Assembly (NCBI GenBank): GCA_018660305.1
Contig: JABJKO010000234.1
Location: 1-56,909, forward strand
Reading direction: 5' to 3'
DNA from: Rhodospirillaceae bacterium
Lineage (GTDB): Bacteria; Pseudomonadota; Alphaproteobacteria; MPNO01; UBA2964
DNA length: 56,909 nucleotides
In this document: piece by piece, positions 46,697 to 55,369 of the stretch
How positions within the stretch are numbered: position 1 is the stretch's first letter
Layout: each line of letters starts with the position of its first letter
Position numbers and translations under genes: made by a program
Notes under the pieces: model-generated
What the model was told of the DNA's origin: nothing
The model's input: only the letters and a program-made list of their open reading frames with translations
The model's database searches: none

Positions 46697-47335
46697 GTGA
46701 CAAAGTTACGTCATAAAGATATCTGGGCGGGAGTGGACCGGCTGGCGGCGAAAGCGGGCTTTTCGCCCTCAGGCCTCGCGCGCCGGGCGGGTCTGGATCC
46801 GACGTCCTTCAATATAAGCAAACGTATTAATCCGCAGGGCAAGCCGCGCTGGCCGACAACGGAGAGCGTCTCCAAGATCCTCTCTGTAACGGATACGACA
46901 TTAGCCGATTTTGTTGCCCTAATCGGGCAGCCTGCGGGTGCCGGGACAGGGCGCCGCTATCCCGTGATCGGCCTCGCCAAGGCGGGGGCAAAAGGCTTCT
47001 TCGATGATGCCGGGTTTCCCGCCGGCACCGGTTGGCGCGATGTCGACGGACCGGATGTCGGCGATGATACCGCCTACGCGCTGGAGATAGCGGGCAACAG
47101 CATGCGACCAGCCTTCCGGCCTGGCGATGTGGTCATTGTGTCACCGGAGGCGCCCGTTAGACGGGGCGATCGCGTGGTGGCCAAAACCCTCGAGGGCGAG
47201 GTCATGGCCAAGGAAGTCGTGCGCCGGACCAAACGGCAGCTTGAGTTGCGATCGGTGAATGCCGATCATCCGGATCCGGTGATTGCCGCCAACGATTTGC
47301 TGTGGATGCACCGTATCGTCTGGGCCAGTCAATAA
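46697..47335 (+). CDS. XRE helix-turn-helix, S24 (LexA-like) peptidase regulator
   Basis: A transcription factor with an N-terminal helix-turn-helix (about 8-65, SPSGLARRAGLDPTSFNISKR) and a C-terminal S24 peptidase domain with Ser135 in GNSMRPAFRPGD and Lys172 in GEVMAKEV. An Ala-Gly pair in GLAKAGAKG (about 92-100) could be the self-cleavage site. Unlike phage repressors it sits in a housekeeping setting next to sufE and is not flanked by phage genes. The GTG at 46697 has TAGGA seven bases upstream. Targets unknown. Confidence 0.85.
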   Translation: MTKLRHKDIWAGVDRLAAKAGFSPSGLARRAGLDPTSFNISKRINPQGKPRWPTTESVSKILSVTDTTLADFVALIGQPAGAGTGRRYPVIGLAKAGAKGFFDDAGFPAGTGWRDVDGPDVGDDTAYALEIAGNSMRPAFRPGDVVIVSPEAPVRRGDRVVAKTLEGEVMAKEVVRRTKRQLELRSVNADHPDPVIAANDLLWMHRIVWASQ

Positions 47336-47383
47336 TCAGCGGGACCTCTTGCGGCGTGGCAGCGCACAGGTCACCATTGGCGC

Positions 47384-48250
47384 ATGACCGATACCGATCA
47401 GCGCGCCATTACCTGGATTGACGGCCATTGGGTGGAGGGTAATCCGCCGCTTCTCGGACCCATGACCCACGCGACCTGGATGGCCTCGGTTGTCTTTGAC
47501 GGGGCGCGGTCCATAGGCCGCCGGGCGCCCGACATGGATATGCATTGCGCCCGAATCATCCGGTCGGCCGACGTCATGGGACTCATTTCACCGGTCACCG
47601 CACAGGAAATCGAGCGCCTCGCCTGGGAGGGTATCGAGCAATTCCCGGAAGACGCCGCGCTTTACATCCGACCCCTCATGTATTCGGAAGAAGGCTTTGT
47701 CGTGGCCATCCCGGAAAGTACAAAATTCATCCTGTCGGTTTTTGACGCGCCCCTCCCCCCGGGCAAGGGCCTCAAGGTGTGTCTGTCCAGCTTCCGTCGC
47801 CCGGCCCCCGACATGGCGCCGACCGACGCAAAGACCGCCTGTCTATACCCCAATGTCGCCCGCGCCATGCGGGAGGCAAGAAGCAAAGGCTTCGACAGTG
47901 CCGTGGTTCTCGACCCCGACAATAATGTGGCGGAACTGGCCACGGCCAATCTGTTCATGGTCAAGGCGGGAGCCGTGTCGACACCAATCTGCAACGGCAC
48001 CTTTTTGGACGGCATCACCCGGCAACGGGTCATCCAGCTATTGCGGGAAGACGGCAGGGATGTCGAGGAGCGCCCCATAAATTATCCGGAGCTCTCCGAA
48101 GCCGACGAGCTGTTTGCCACCGGCAATTACAATAAGGTCAAATCGGTGCTGCAGCTGGACGATCGCGTGCTGCAGCCGGGCCCGGTCGCGGCCCGGGCGC
48201 GGGAACTCTATTTCGATTATGCGGAACGGACCGGCGGAAAACGCCTATGA
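47384..48250 (+). CDS. Class IV aminotransferase, branched-chain type
   Basis: PLP enzyme of the BCAT/D-amino-acid aminotransferase fold. The PLP Lys is Lys150 in PTDAKTACLYPN; ELATANLFMVK and ICNGTFLDGITRQRVIQLL are the phosphate-binding and late motifs. At 288 residues it is near the usual IlvE length, but the N-terminal half (THATWMASVVFDGARSI) departs from canonical IlvE, so ilvE is not asserted. Its stop overlaps the start of the first of two methyltransferases by four bases. Confidence 0.85.
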   Translation: MTDTDQRAITWIDGHWVEGNPPLLGPMTHATWMASVVFDGARSIGRRAPDMDMHCARIIRSADVMGLISPVTAQEIERLAWEGIEQFPEDAALYIRPLMYSEEGFVVAIPESTKFILSVFDAPLPPGKGLKVCLSSFRRPAPDMAPTDAKTACLYPNVARAMREARSKGFDSAVVLDPDNNVAELATANLFMVKAGAVSTPICNGTFLDGITRQRVIQLLREDGRDVEERPINYPELSEADELFATGNYNKVKSVLQLDDRVLQPGPVAARARELYFDYAERTGGKRL

Positions 48251-49086
48251 CCGACAGGACAAGCAGCCCGGCGAACCCGAAGGATTACTGGGACAATCGC
48301 AGCGCGGCCTGGACCGCCGGCGCATCGACCGGCAAGGCAAGCGACGAGACATTCGACCGGGCACTCATTGAGGCGGCGGACATCAAGCCGGATTCCCGGG
48401 TGCTCGATCTCGCCGCGGGTACCGGCGACCCGACCATGACCATTGCGGGGCATATCAAAGAAGCGGGCTCGGTGGTCGCCTTTGATATGACAGGGGCCAT
48501 GCTTTCGGTCGCCCAAAAGCGCGCGGAAAGTCTCGGGCTGAATAATGTCAGTATTGTTTCCGGCAATATGGAAGCGCTGCCTTTCCCCGACGCCAGCTTC
48601 GACGCCATTACCTGCCGCAACGGGTTGATGTTTCCCGACGACAAACCCGCCTGCGTTCGGGAAGCCTGCCGGGTTCTCAGACCGGGGGCCCGGGCCGCCT
48701 GGCTGGTATGGGCGACCATCGACGAAAACCCGACCTATCTGACCGTCAATGAAGGGCTCGGAGCCTATTTCAAGGAAGAGTTTCCGCCCCGCATGGTGCG
48801 TCATAATCTGGGTCAGGAAGGCGCGTTGAAATCTCTCCTCGGTGAGGCTGGTTTCGCTAATGTGGAGGAACGCCGCTTCGCCTACGAGCGCACCGTAAAA
48901 GCCGGTGACGATTATTTTCGCCGCGCCATCGCGCGCACCGTCCCCAACAAGATCGGCGATTTGTCCGACACTGATTGGGATAACCTGATCGCCGCCGTGG
49001 AAGACGCCAGCGCGGATCTGCGGGACGGCGACACCTACCGAATTCCCGTCGTCGCCCGGCTGGGCATCGGTACCAAAGGAGGCTGA
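48247..49086 (+). CDS. UbiE-like SAM methyltransferase, copy 1
   Basis: A 279-residue methyltransferase with the SAM loop LDLAAGTGDPTMTIAG and the post-motif EALPFPDASFDAITCRNGLMFPD. The order ENP then YF and a C-terminal VARLGIG recur in the next gene, so the two are paralogues. UbiE/Coq5-type C-methylation is one possibility; the substrate is open. Coupled to the aminotransferase by a four-base overlap. Confidence 0.85.
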   Translation: MTDRTSSPANPKDYWDNRSAAWTAGASTGKASDETFDRALIEAADIKPDSRVLDLAAGTGDPTMTIAGHIKEAGSVVAFDMTGAMLSVAQKRAESLGLNNVSIVSGNMEALPFPDASFDAITCRNGLMFPDDKPACVREACRVLRPGARAAWLVWATIDENPTYLTVNEGLGAYFKEEFPPRMVRHNLGQEGALKSLLGEAGFANVEERRFAYERTVKAGDDYFRRAIARTVPNKIGDLSDTDWDNLIAAVEDASADLRDGDTYRIPVVARLGIGTKGG

Positions 49087-49099
49087 ACAGGCGAGGGCG

Positions 49100-49924
49100 A
49101 TGGCTGACAACAGAACCAGGAACGAATGGCAGGGACGCAGTAAGGTCTGGGCCAAAACCGCAATTCAGGGCAAATCCCAGGACGACAGTTTCAACCAGAT
49201 GATTATCGCCGAGGCCGGCATCAAACCCGGCGAGGCCGTGCTGGATATTGCCACCGGCACCGGCAATCCGGCGGTCAGTATCGCGCTGTCCATGGCAGGA
49301 GAAGGCAGCGTGACCTGCACCGATCTCACGCCGCGCATGCTGGAGACCACGCGCGGCCGCGCGGATAACCTTGATTTGGACATCATGCGCTTCGCCGCCG
49401 CCGACATGTCGTCCCTGCCCTTTCCGGACAATTGCTTCGATTGTGTCGCCTGCCGTTTCGGGATCATGTTCCCCGATGACAAGATCGCAGCGGCGGCGGA
49501 AGCGTGCCGGGTGCTGAAACCCGGTGGGCGTGTGGCCTATGTGGTATGGGGGCCGTATGAGGAAAACCCGCCCTTTCATGTGCCGCGCCGCACGGTGGCC
49601 GCCTTCTTCGGCGACATGGAAAGTCCTGTCCCGGCGCGGCATTCCATGAGCGCGCCGGGGAATTTGAAAGATATTCTGGACGGGGCGGGTTTCGTCAAGA
49701 CGGAAGAACGTGCGCTGCGATACAGGAACCCGGTGGAAGATCTGGAGACCTATGTCACCAACGGACTCAAGCGAAGCTTCGCCGATAAGGTGGAGGGCAT
49801 GGACGACGCCACGTTCGCACGGCTCAAACAGGCCTTGCTCGACGCCTGGGCGCCGTTCCACGAGGATGGCATGACCCAAATCCCCAACGTGGCGCGGCTG
49901 GGGCTTGGTTGGAAAGCCGGGTGA
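49100..49924 (+). CDS. UbiE-like SAM methyltransferase, copy 2
   Basis: A 274-residue paralogue of the upstream gene, 13 bases away. The SAM loop reads LDIATGTGNPAVSIALS and the post-motif SSLPFPDNCFDCVACRFGIMFPD aligns with copy 1, as do EACRVLKPGG and VVWGPYEENP. Copies have diverged well, so the duplication is not recent. A bidirectional terminator follows. Confidence 0.85.
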   Translation: MADNRTRNEWQGRSKVWAKTAIQGKSQDDSFNQMIIAEAGIKPGEAVLDIATGTGNPAVSIALSMAGEGSVTCTDLTPRMLETTRGRADNLDLDIMRFAAADMSSLPFPDNCFDCVACRFGIMFPDDKIAAAAEACRVLKPGGRVAYVVWGPYEENPPFHVPRRTVAAFFGDMESPVPARHSMSAPGNLKDILDGAGFVKTEERALRYRNPVEDLETYVTNGLKRSFADKVEGMDDATFARLKQALLDAWAPFHEDGMTQIPNVARLGLGWKAG

Positions 49925-49934
49925 AGAAGCGGCC

Positions 49935-49963
49935 AAAAAAAGAGGCGGTCTGTTGGGACCGCC
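49935..49963 (-). terminator. Intrinsic terminator between methyltransferase and peroxiredoxin genes
   Basis: GGCGGTC (49944-49950) and GACCGCC (49957-49963) form a seven-pair stem with a six-base loop. On the minus strand it is followed by CTC and seven Ts (49941-49935), an excellent terminator for peroxiredoxin; on the plus strand the tail is only CCTTCTCCT. Confidence 0.75.
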
Positions 49964-49992
49964 CCTTCTCCTAATTCATCTTAAAACGATCG

Positions 49993-50655
49993 CTATGCGC
50001 CGGGTTGCGGCACCAGCCGGATATAGGGTAGCGGTGTCTTCCACCCGCCGGGGTATTTCTTCTTGGCGTCTTCGTCGGACACCGCCGGCACGATCACCAC
50101 GTCGTCGCCCTGCTGCCAGTTCACCGGTGTCGCCACCTGTTCCCTGGCGGTGAGCTGAATGGAATCGAGGAGCCGCATGATTTCGTGGAAATTACGGCCG
50201 GTGGTCATGGGGTAGGTCAGCATGGCCTTGATCTTCTTGTCGGGCCCGATCACGAAGACCGACCGCGCCGTCGCATTGTCGGCCGGCGTCCTTCCTTCCG
50301 ATGTATCACCGGCGTCCGCCGGCAACATGTCGAATTGCTTGACGATGTCGAGCTTCGGGTCGCCGATCAACGGGTAGTTCACCGCATGACCCTGGGAACT
50401 TTCGATGTCCTGTGACCATTTCTTGTGATCGCTGACACCATCCACACTGATGCCGATGAGCATGCAGTTGCGCTTTTCGAACTCCGGCTGCATCCCCGCC
50501 GCATAACCGAGCTCGGTGGTGCAGATGGGTGTAAAATCCTTGGGATGCGAGAACAATATGGCCCAGCCGTCGCCGATCCAGTCATGAAACTGAATATCAC
50601 CCTGGGTCGTCTCCGCTGAGAAATTCGGAACTGTATCGTTGATACGCAATGACAT
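49993..50655 (-). CDS. 1-Cys peroxiredoxin (Prx6 type)
   Basis: Reduces peroxides through a single peroxidatic Cys. SHPKDFTPICTTELGYAA places Cys45 in the Prx6 motif, and the 220-residue length and C-terminal DDVVIVPAVSDEDAKKKYPGG fit that group. The gene diverges from the Rieske operon over 218 bp containing a perfect inverted repeat, so shared control is likely. A strong terminator follows. Confidence 0.93.
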   Translation of the reverse strand: MSLRINDTVPNFSAETTQGDIQFHDWIGDGWAILFSHPKDFTPICTTELGYAAGMQPEFEKRNCMLIGISVDGVSDHKKWSQDIESSQGHAVNYPLIGDPKLDIVKQFDMLPADAGDTSEGRTPADNATARSVFVIGPDKKIKAMLTYPMTTGRNFHEIMRLLDSIQLTAREQVATPVNWQQGDDVVIVPAVSDEDAKKKYPGGWKTPLPYIRLVPQPGA

Positions 50656-50689
50656 GGTCTTCTCCCCCTATTCTGCTGATGAGAGCCAA

Positions 50690-50728
50690 AATATGTATCG
50701 CGCGGGTTTGATCGCAGCGATACATATT
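50690..50728. promoter_or_regulatory. Perfect 12-bp inverted repeat, probable operator between prx and Rieske operon
   Basis: AATATGTATCGC (50690-50701) is exactly repeated in inverse as GCGATACATATT (50717-50728), with 15 bases between. It lies 34 bases from the peroxiredoxin ATG and about 145 from the Rieske ATG. No T-run follows, so a terminator is unlikely; a dimeric repressor or activator site is more plausible. No regulator gene is adjacent. Confidence 0.55.
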
Positions 50729-50873
50729 GATGTGATGTTTAAACGGCCGGTGTCAATGGCAGCCGAGCGCAATCGATAATCAGCCCGGAGGATTTCACAT
50801 AACCCCGCCGATGGTTTAATCTCTCGGCAGGATCACGATCGGTTGCCGATCACGCCCAGCGGAGAATAACGCG

Positions 50874-52121
50874 ATGGATACCCTGCAAAACAACAATACG
50901 CCCAATTTCGTGTGGCCCCATGACGATACATCGCAGGTCCCCTTTCAGGTTTATACGGACCCCGACCTCTATGCCCGCGAACAGGAGTGTATTTTTCAGG
51001 GCCCAACCTGGAATTTCCTGTGCCTGGACGCGGAATTGCCCAACCCCGGCGATTACAAGACAACCTTCGTCGGCGACGCGCCCATCATCGTGGTGCGCGA
51101 CGAGAACGGCGACATCAATGCCATGGTCAATCGCTGCGCCCACAAGGGCTCGATGGTCTGTTACAAGCCGCGCGGCAATGTTCAGGAACTGACCTGCGTC
51201 TATCACAACTGGACCTACAATCTGCAGGGCGGGCTCACCGGCGTCGCGTTCAGCCGCGGTGTGGGCGGCCAGGGCGGGCTGACCGAAGCCTTCGACAAGG
51301 GAGACCACGGGCTGCAGCGTTTGCGGGTCGAGGTGTGCCGGGGCCTGATCATGGGCACCTTCAGCGAGAAGACGCCGCCCTTTGCCGATTACATCGGCGC
51401 GGAACTCCTGGCATCCATCGACCGGGTCCTGATCAAGCCCCTGAAAGTCCTTGGCTATCACAGCCAGATCTTCCCCAATAACTGGAAGCTCTATGTGGAG
51501 AACAACAAGGATTCGTATCACGCCAGCCTGCTGCACATGTTCCACAACACCTTCGGCGTGGTGCGTCCGACCATGGGCGGGGGCGTCAAGATCAGCGACA
51601 GCGGTTGGCATCATCTGAGCTACACCGAGCGCACGCCCATCGTCGATGACGAGATCGGCAAGGAAAAAGTACGGTCGCTGGACAATCAATACAGCCTCGA
51701 GGACCCGGCCCTGCTGGAGCACAAGCTGGAGCTTGGCGACACCGTGACCAACTCCATCCAGACCGTCTTCCCAACCCTGGTAGTTCAGCAGATCCTCAAC
51801 TGTCTCGCGGTGCGCCAGCTCATCCCGCAGGGGCCGGACAAATCCGAACTGATCTGGACCATCCTCGGATTCGAGGACGACGATGCGGAGATGCTGGCCC
51901 ATCGGATCAAAACCAACAATCTGGTCGGCCCCGCCGGCTTCATCTCCATGGAAGACGGCGCGGTGGGCGGCTGGGTTCAGCGGGCCGCCAGAGCCGACAA
52001 AACCGCCCGCACCGTGATGCCCATGGGGGGCAGCGCCATCGAGCCCAGCAAGGGGTCGCGGGTCACGGAAGCGGCGGTGCGCGGTTTCTGGAAGGCCTGG
52101 CGCGACTGTATGGGTATTTGA
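50874..52121 (+). CDS. Rieske aromatic-ring-hydroxylating-type oxygenase, alpha subunit
   Basis: Catalytic subunit of a multicomponent oxygenase. The Rieske cluster ligands are Cys88, His90, Cys108 and His111 (CAH, then CVYH). The mononuclear iron site has Asp213, His216 and His221 in NNKDSYHASLLHMFHN. The 415 residues are typical of alpha subunits. GGAG precedes the ATG by nine bases. A beta subunit follows 12 bases later. No ferredoxin or reductase gene is in the window, so electron supply must come from elsewhere. Substrate unknown. Confidence 0.93.
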   Translation: MDTLQNNNTPNFVWPHDDTSQVPFQVYTDPDLYAREQECIFQGPTWNFLCLDAELPNPGDYKTTFVGDAPIIVVRDENGDINAMVNRCAHKGSMVCYKPRGNVQELTCVYHNWTYNLQGGLTGVAFSRGVGGQGGLTEAFDKGDHGLQRLRVEVCRGLIMGTFSEKTPPFADYIGAELLASIDRVLIKPLKVLGYHSQIFPNNWKLYVENNKDSYHASLLHMFHNTFGVVRPTMGGGVKISDSGWHHLSYTERTPIVDDEIGKEKVRSLDNQYSLEDPALLEHKLELGDTVTNSIQTVFPTLVVQQILNCLAVRQLIPQGPDKSELIWTILGFEDDDAEMLAHRIKTNNLVGPAGFISMEDGAVGGWVQRAARADKTARTVMPMGGSAIEPSKGSRVTEAAVRGFWKAWRDCMGI

Positions 52122-52133
52122 GGACAAATTTTA

Positions 52134-52628
52134 ATGGCAACCACTTTGGATCTCGATCGCCATATGGCGCTACGGCTGCAAATCGATTCGCTGATGGCGG
52201 ATTACGCCCATTGCATCGATGAAGACCGGCTCGAGGAATGGCCGGAATTTTTTACGTCGGACGGCATTTACCGCGTGACCAGCCGCGAAAATTACGAACT
52301 CGATCTGCCGGTCAACCTGATTTACTGCGAGGGCACCGGCATGTTCCGCGACCGTATCTCGGCGCTGCGTAAGGCCAATATTTTCGAGCCCCACACCTAT
52401 TGCCATATGTCCAGCCTGCTCAGGATCCTGAGCAGCGGCGGCGACGGGCACCGCACGCAATCCAACTTCACCATAATCCGCACCATGTCGGAAGGTGACA
52501 TGTCGGTCTTTGCCTGCGGCAAATACCTGGATCACATCGTCGAAGATTCCGGCACACTCAAATTCAGGGCGCGGACAATCGTTCTGGAATCCCGCCGCAT
52601 CGACACCATGCTGGCCATCCCCATCTGA
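52134..52628 (+). CDS. Ring-hydroxylating oxygenase beta subunit
   Basis: Small cone-shaped subunit of SnoaL-like fold that stabilises the alpha3beta3 oxygenase. DSLMADYAHCIDEDRLEEWPEFF, the YRVTSRENYE segment and SNFTIIRTMSEGD match ring-hydroxylating beta subunits. GAGGA lies nine bases before the ATG. The next gene begins one base after its stop. Confidence 0.92.
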   Translation: MATTLDLDRHMALRLQIDSLMADYAHCIDEDRLEEWPEFFTSDGIYRVTSRENYELDLPVNLIYCEGTGMFRDRISALRKANIFEPHTYCHMSSLLRILSSGGDGHRTQSNFTIIRTMSEGDMSVFACGKYLDHIVEDSGTLKFRARTIVLESRRIDTMLAIPI

Positions 52629-52629
52629 C

Positions 52630-53676
52630 ATGGCAAACGCCCTTCATCTGGTTGGCAGCATCCCCTATGACACGGCCGAGGAAACCTTCCGGTCGTTTGG
52701 CGGGGCGCTGGGCGATCATCTGACCACCATCCCCGATGGTGAAATCGGACCCCGCCAGCACTGGATCAGCCGGGTTCACTATCAAATCCTCGCTGGCCAT
52801 CCTCAGCTTGAGGTGGTGCGTTTTCCCGAACCGGTGGACGGTGTCGAACAGCAATTTCCCCGCAATGCCGGCGATAGCTGGCTGTTCAAGGTGAAGGACG
52901 GCATCGACAAGGTACGGTTCGGCGATCCCGGATGGCGGCTGGGTTATGCGCGCGACGCGGTCAATTCCTATTTTGTGTTCAGGGCCCTGCGGGATGCCGG
53001 AGAATTACCGGGTCATCTGCGGTTTCAGGTATCCATGCCATCGGTTGTCAGCGCACTGCCGCCGCGCATTTTTCCCAACCCCGACGATATCGAAAAACTC
53101 CGATCGGGTTATCAGGACGCGCTGGCGGCGGAACTTCAGATGATTATCCAGAAGATTCCGGCGGATGATCTTGCCATCCAGTGGGATTGCTCGACGGAGA
53201 TGCAGGATTCCTACGGCGCGGTTCCCGGCTATTCGCGCGACGGCGCCGTCGACCGCAACACACCCCAGTTCCGTGCCCTGTCGCCGCTGATCCCGGAAGA
53301 CGTCATGCTGGGCTATCACCTGTGTTTCGGAACCCTCGGCGGCTGGCCCCGCTTCGCGCCGGACGATCTCAGCGGCGCGGTGGAAATGGCCAACGGTTTT
53401 GTCGAGGCCTCGGGCCGGCGCGTCGACTGGCTGCATATCCCGGTGCTCGACCGCGCCGACGATGCGTTCTATGCGCCCCTGGCCGATCTCAAGCCGCAGG
53501 GGGCAAAAATTTATCTCGGCGCCATCCACAACATGGAAGGCTATGAAGAGCGCATCGCCACCGCGCGCAAATTCCTGCCCGATTTCGGCGTCGCCGCCTA
53601 TTGCGGCATGGGGCGCGTGCCACCAGCAGAACTGCCAGACGTTCTCAACGATCATGTGCAGGCGGCGGAAACCTAA
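52630..53676 (+). CDS. MetE-like (UROD/methionine synthase fold) zinc protein in Rieske operon
   Basis: With ATG 52630 the protein is 348 residues. It has the fold signature of cobalamin-independent methionine synthase C-terminal domains: HLVGSIPY at the start, [11 protein letters not shown], and a probable zinc site of His230 and Cys232 in GYHLCFGT, Glu252, and Cys325 in YCGMGR, spaced as in MetE. WDCSTEM (Cys187, Glu190) is another conserved-looking site. Such proteins may move methyl groups or act on thiols; the true role is unknown. Its start is one base after the beta subunit, so it is in the operon, and its stop overlaps that of lysS. Confidence 0.75.
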   Translation: MANALHLVGSIPYDTAEETFRSFGGALGDHLTTIPDGEIGPRQHWISRVHYQILAGHPQLEVVRFPEPVDGVEQQFPRNAGDSWLFKVKDGIDKVRFGDPGWRLGYARDAVNSYFVFRALRDAGELPGHLRFQVSMPSVVSALPPRIFPNPDDIEKLRSGYQDALAAELQMIIQKIPADDLAIQWDCSTEMQDSYGAVPGYSRDGAVDRNTPQFRALSPLIPEDVMLGYHLCFGTLGGWPRFAPDDLSGAVEMANGFVEASGRRVDWLHIPVLDRADDAFYAPLADLKPQGAKIYLGAIHNMEGYEERIATARKFLPDFGVAAYCGMGRVPPAELPDVLNDHVQAAET

Positions 53677-55277
53677 CCGCCGGAAATATCCTCGCCGGCC
53701 AGCACGCGTTTGATGAGCGTGACTGTCTCACTGACACCGTAAAGGGCAATGAAGGATCCCATGCGGGGGCCCTGGTCGCGGCCCAGCAGGATTTCATAGA
53801 GCGCCTTGAACCAGCCGCGCAGATCCTCGAACTCGTGGCGCTTGCCGACTTCATAGACCTCGTTCTGAATGTCGCCGGCATCGGCGCCATCGGGCAGCGC
53901 CTCAAGAACCGATACCAGGTCGTCGAGGGCGGTGCGCTCCATGTCGCTGGGGGCGCGGTAGCTTTTGTTGGGCTTGACGAAATCCCGGTAGTAATTGATC
54001 GCGTGCTCCACCAGCCGGTCGAGGATAGGTGCGCTGTCCGGCGTCGCGTCCGCCGCGTAGCGGCTGATGAAACCCCATAGCACCGCCGGGTCCTCTGTGT
54101 TGCAGGCCGACGCCAGATTGAGCAGCAGGCCGAAGGTGACATGGGCTTCGGGGCCGGGCGGTTTGCCGCCATGAATATGCCAGGCGGGATTTTCCAGACG
54201 CTTGGCTTCTTCCTCTTGGTCGAATTTGCCGAGGAAGGTCAGATAATCATCCACATGACGCGGGATGACATCGAAATAGAGCCGCTTCGCCTTCTTGGGC
54301 GAGTTGAACATATAGAGCTGCAGGCTTTCATCCGGGGCGTAACGCAGCCATTCATCCACCGTCAGCCCGTTGCCGCGTGACTTGGATATTTTTTCACCGG
54401 CCTCGTCCAGGAACAGCTCATAGGTGAAGCCTTCCGGCGGGCGTCCGCCGAGAATCTTGCAGATGCGCGAGGAGAGTTTGACCGATTCGATCAGATCCTT
54501 GCCCGACATTTCGTAATCCACATCGAGCGCCGCCCAGCGCATGGCCCAATCGGCCTTCCATTGCAGCTTGCAATGACCGCCGGTGACAGGAACCTCCACC
54601 TTGCTGCCATCCTCGTTTTCATAGGTGATGGTGCCGGCATCCGTATCCCGCGCGATGACCGGCACTTGAAGGACGATTCCGGTCTTGGGGCAGATCGGCA
54701 GGAACGGGCTGTAGGTGGCGCGCCGCTCCGGGCCCAGCGTCGGCAGGATGACGTTGATCACCGCTTCGTATTTCTCCAACAAATTCAGAAGCGCCGCATC
54801 GAACCGGCCTTCCTTGTAACACTCGGTGGAGCTCTGAAACTCGTACTCGAACCCGAACTGGTCGAGGAACGCGCGCAGCCGGGCGTTGTTATGGTGGCCG
54901 AAGCTCTCATGGGTGCCGAACGGATCGGGGACCTGGGTCAGCGGCTTGCCGAGATGCTTCTCCAGGAGTTCCTGGTTGGGTACATTGTCCGGCACCTTTC
55001 GCAGCCCATCCATATCGTCGGAAAAAGCGAACAGCCGGTGAGGCATATCGGACAGGGCGGCAAAAGCGTTCCGCACCATAGTAGTACGCACCACCTCGCC
55101 GAACGTGCCGATATGGGGCAGGCCCGACGGGCCGTAACCGGTCTCGAAAAGCACATAACCCTTATCGGGGATCGTCCCGTTGGTGCGGGCGAGAACCTTG
55201 CGGGCCTCTTCAAAAGGCCAGGCGCGGGCATCCTGGGCGAGGGATCGTATGGTATCCAAAATCCGGTTCCATGACAC
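53673..55277 (-). CDS. lysS: Class I (archaeal-type) lysyl-tRNA synthetase
   Basis: Charges tRNA-Lys using a Rossmann (class I) catalytic domain. The 534-residue protein shows the HIGH-type motif LPHIGTFGE near residue 55, KISKSRGNG for KMSKS near residue 290, and an alpha-helical anticodon domain. Class I LysRS is found in archaea and in several alphaproteobacterial lineages. GTG start at 55277. Its 3-prime end overlaps the MetE-like gene by four bases in convergent orientation. Confidence 0.96.
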   Translation of the reverse strand: MSWNRILDTIRSLAQDARAWPFEEARKVLARTNGTIPDKGYVLFETGYGPSGLPHIGTFGEVVRTTMVRNAFAALSDMPHRLFAFSDDMDGLRKVPDNVPNQELLEKHLGKPLTQVPDPFGTHESFGHHNNARLRAFLDQFGFEYEFQSSTECYKEGRFDAALLNLLEKYEAVINVILPTLGPERRATYSPFLPICPKTGIVLQVPVIARDTDAGTITYENEDGSKVEVPVTGGHCKLQWKADWAMRWAALDVDYEMSGKDLIESVKLSSRICKILGGRPPEGFTYELFLDEAGEKISKSRGNGLTVDEWLRYAPDESLQLYMFNSPKKAKRLYFDVIPRHVDDYLTFLGKFDQEEEAKRLENPAWHIHGGKPPGPEAHVTFGLLLNLASACNTEDPAVLWGFISRYAADATPDSAPILDRLVEHAINYYRDFVKPNKSYRAPSDMERTALDDLVSVLEALPDGADAGDIQNEVYEVGKRHEFEDLRGWFKALYEILLGRDQGPRMGSFIALYGVSETVTLIKRVLAGEDISGG

Positions 55278-55369
55278 AGTTTTAGGGCGGCGCGACCCTA
55301 GGCTTACCGGGCCCGGACGTCAATAAGTTGCGCGGCGACTGCCGCCCCGCGATACGGTACAATCGTGCC

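Noticed and set aside
46697..47335. Prophage repressor
   Set aside because: The S24 regulator has no phage genes around it and sits beside sufE and an aminotransferase.
50850..52127. 425-aa minus-strand frame over the Rieske alpha subunit
   Set aside because: Rieske and iron-site motifs are on the plus strand; the antisense frame is a codon-bias artefact.
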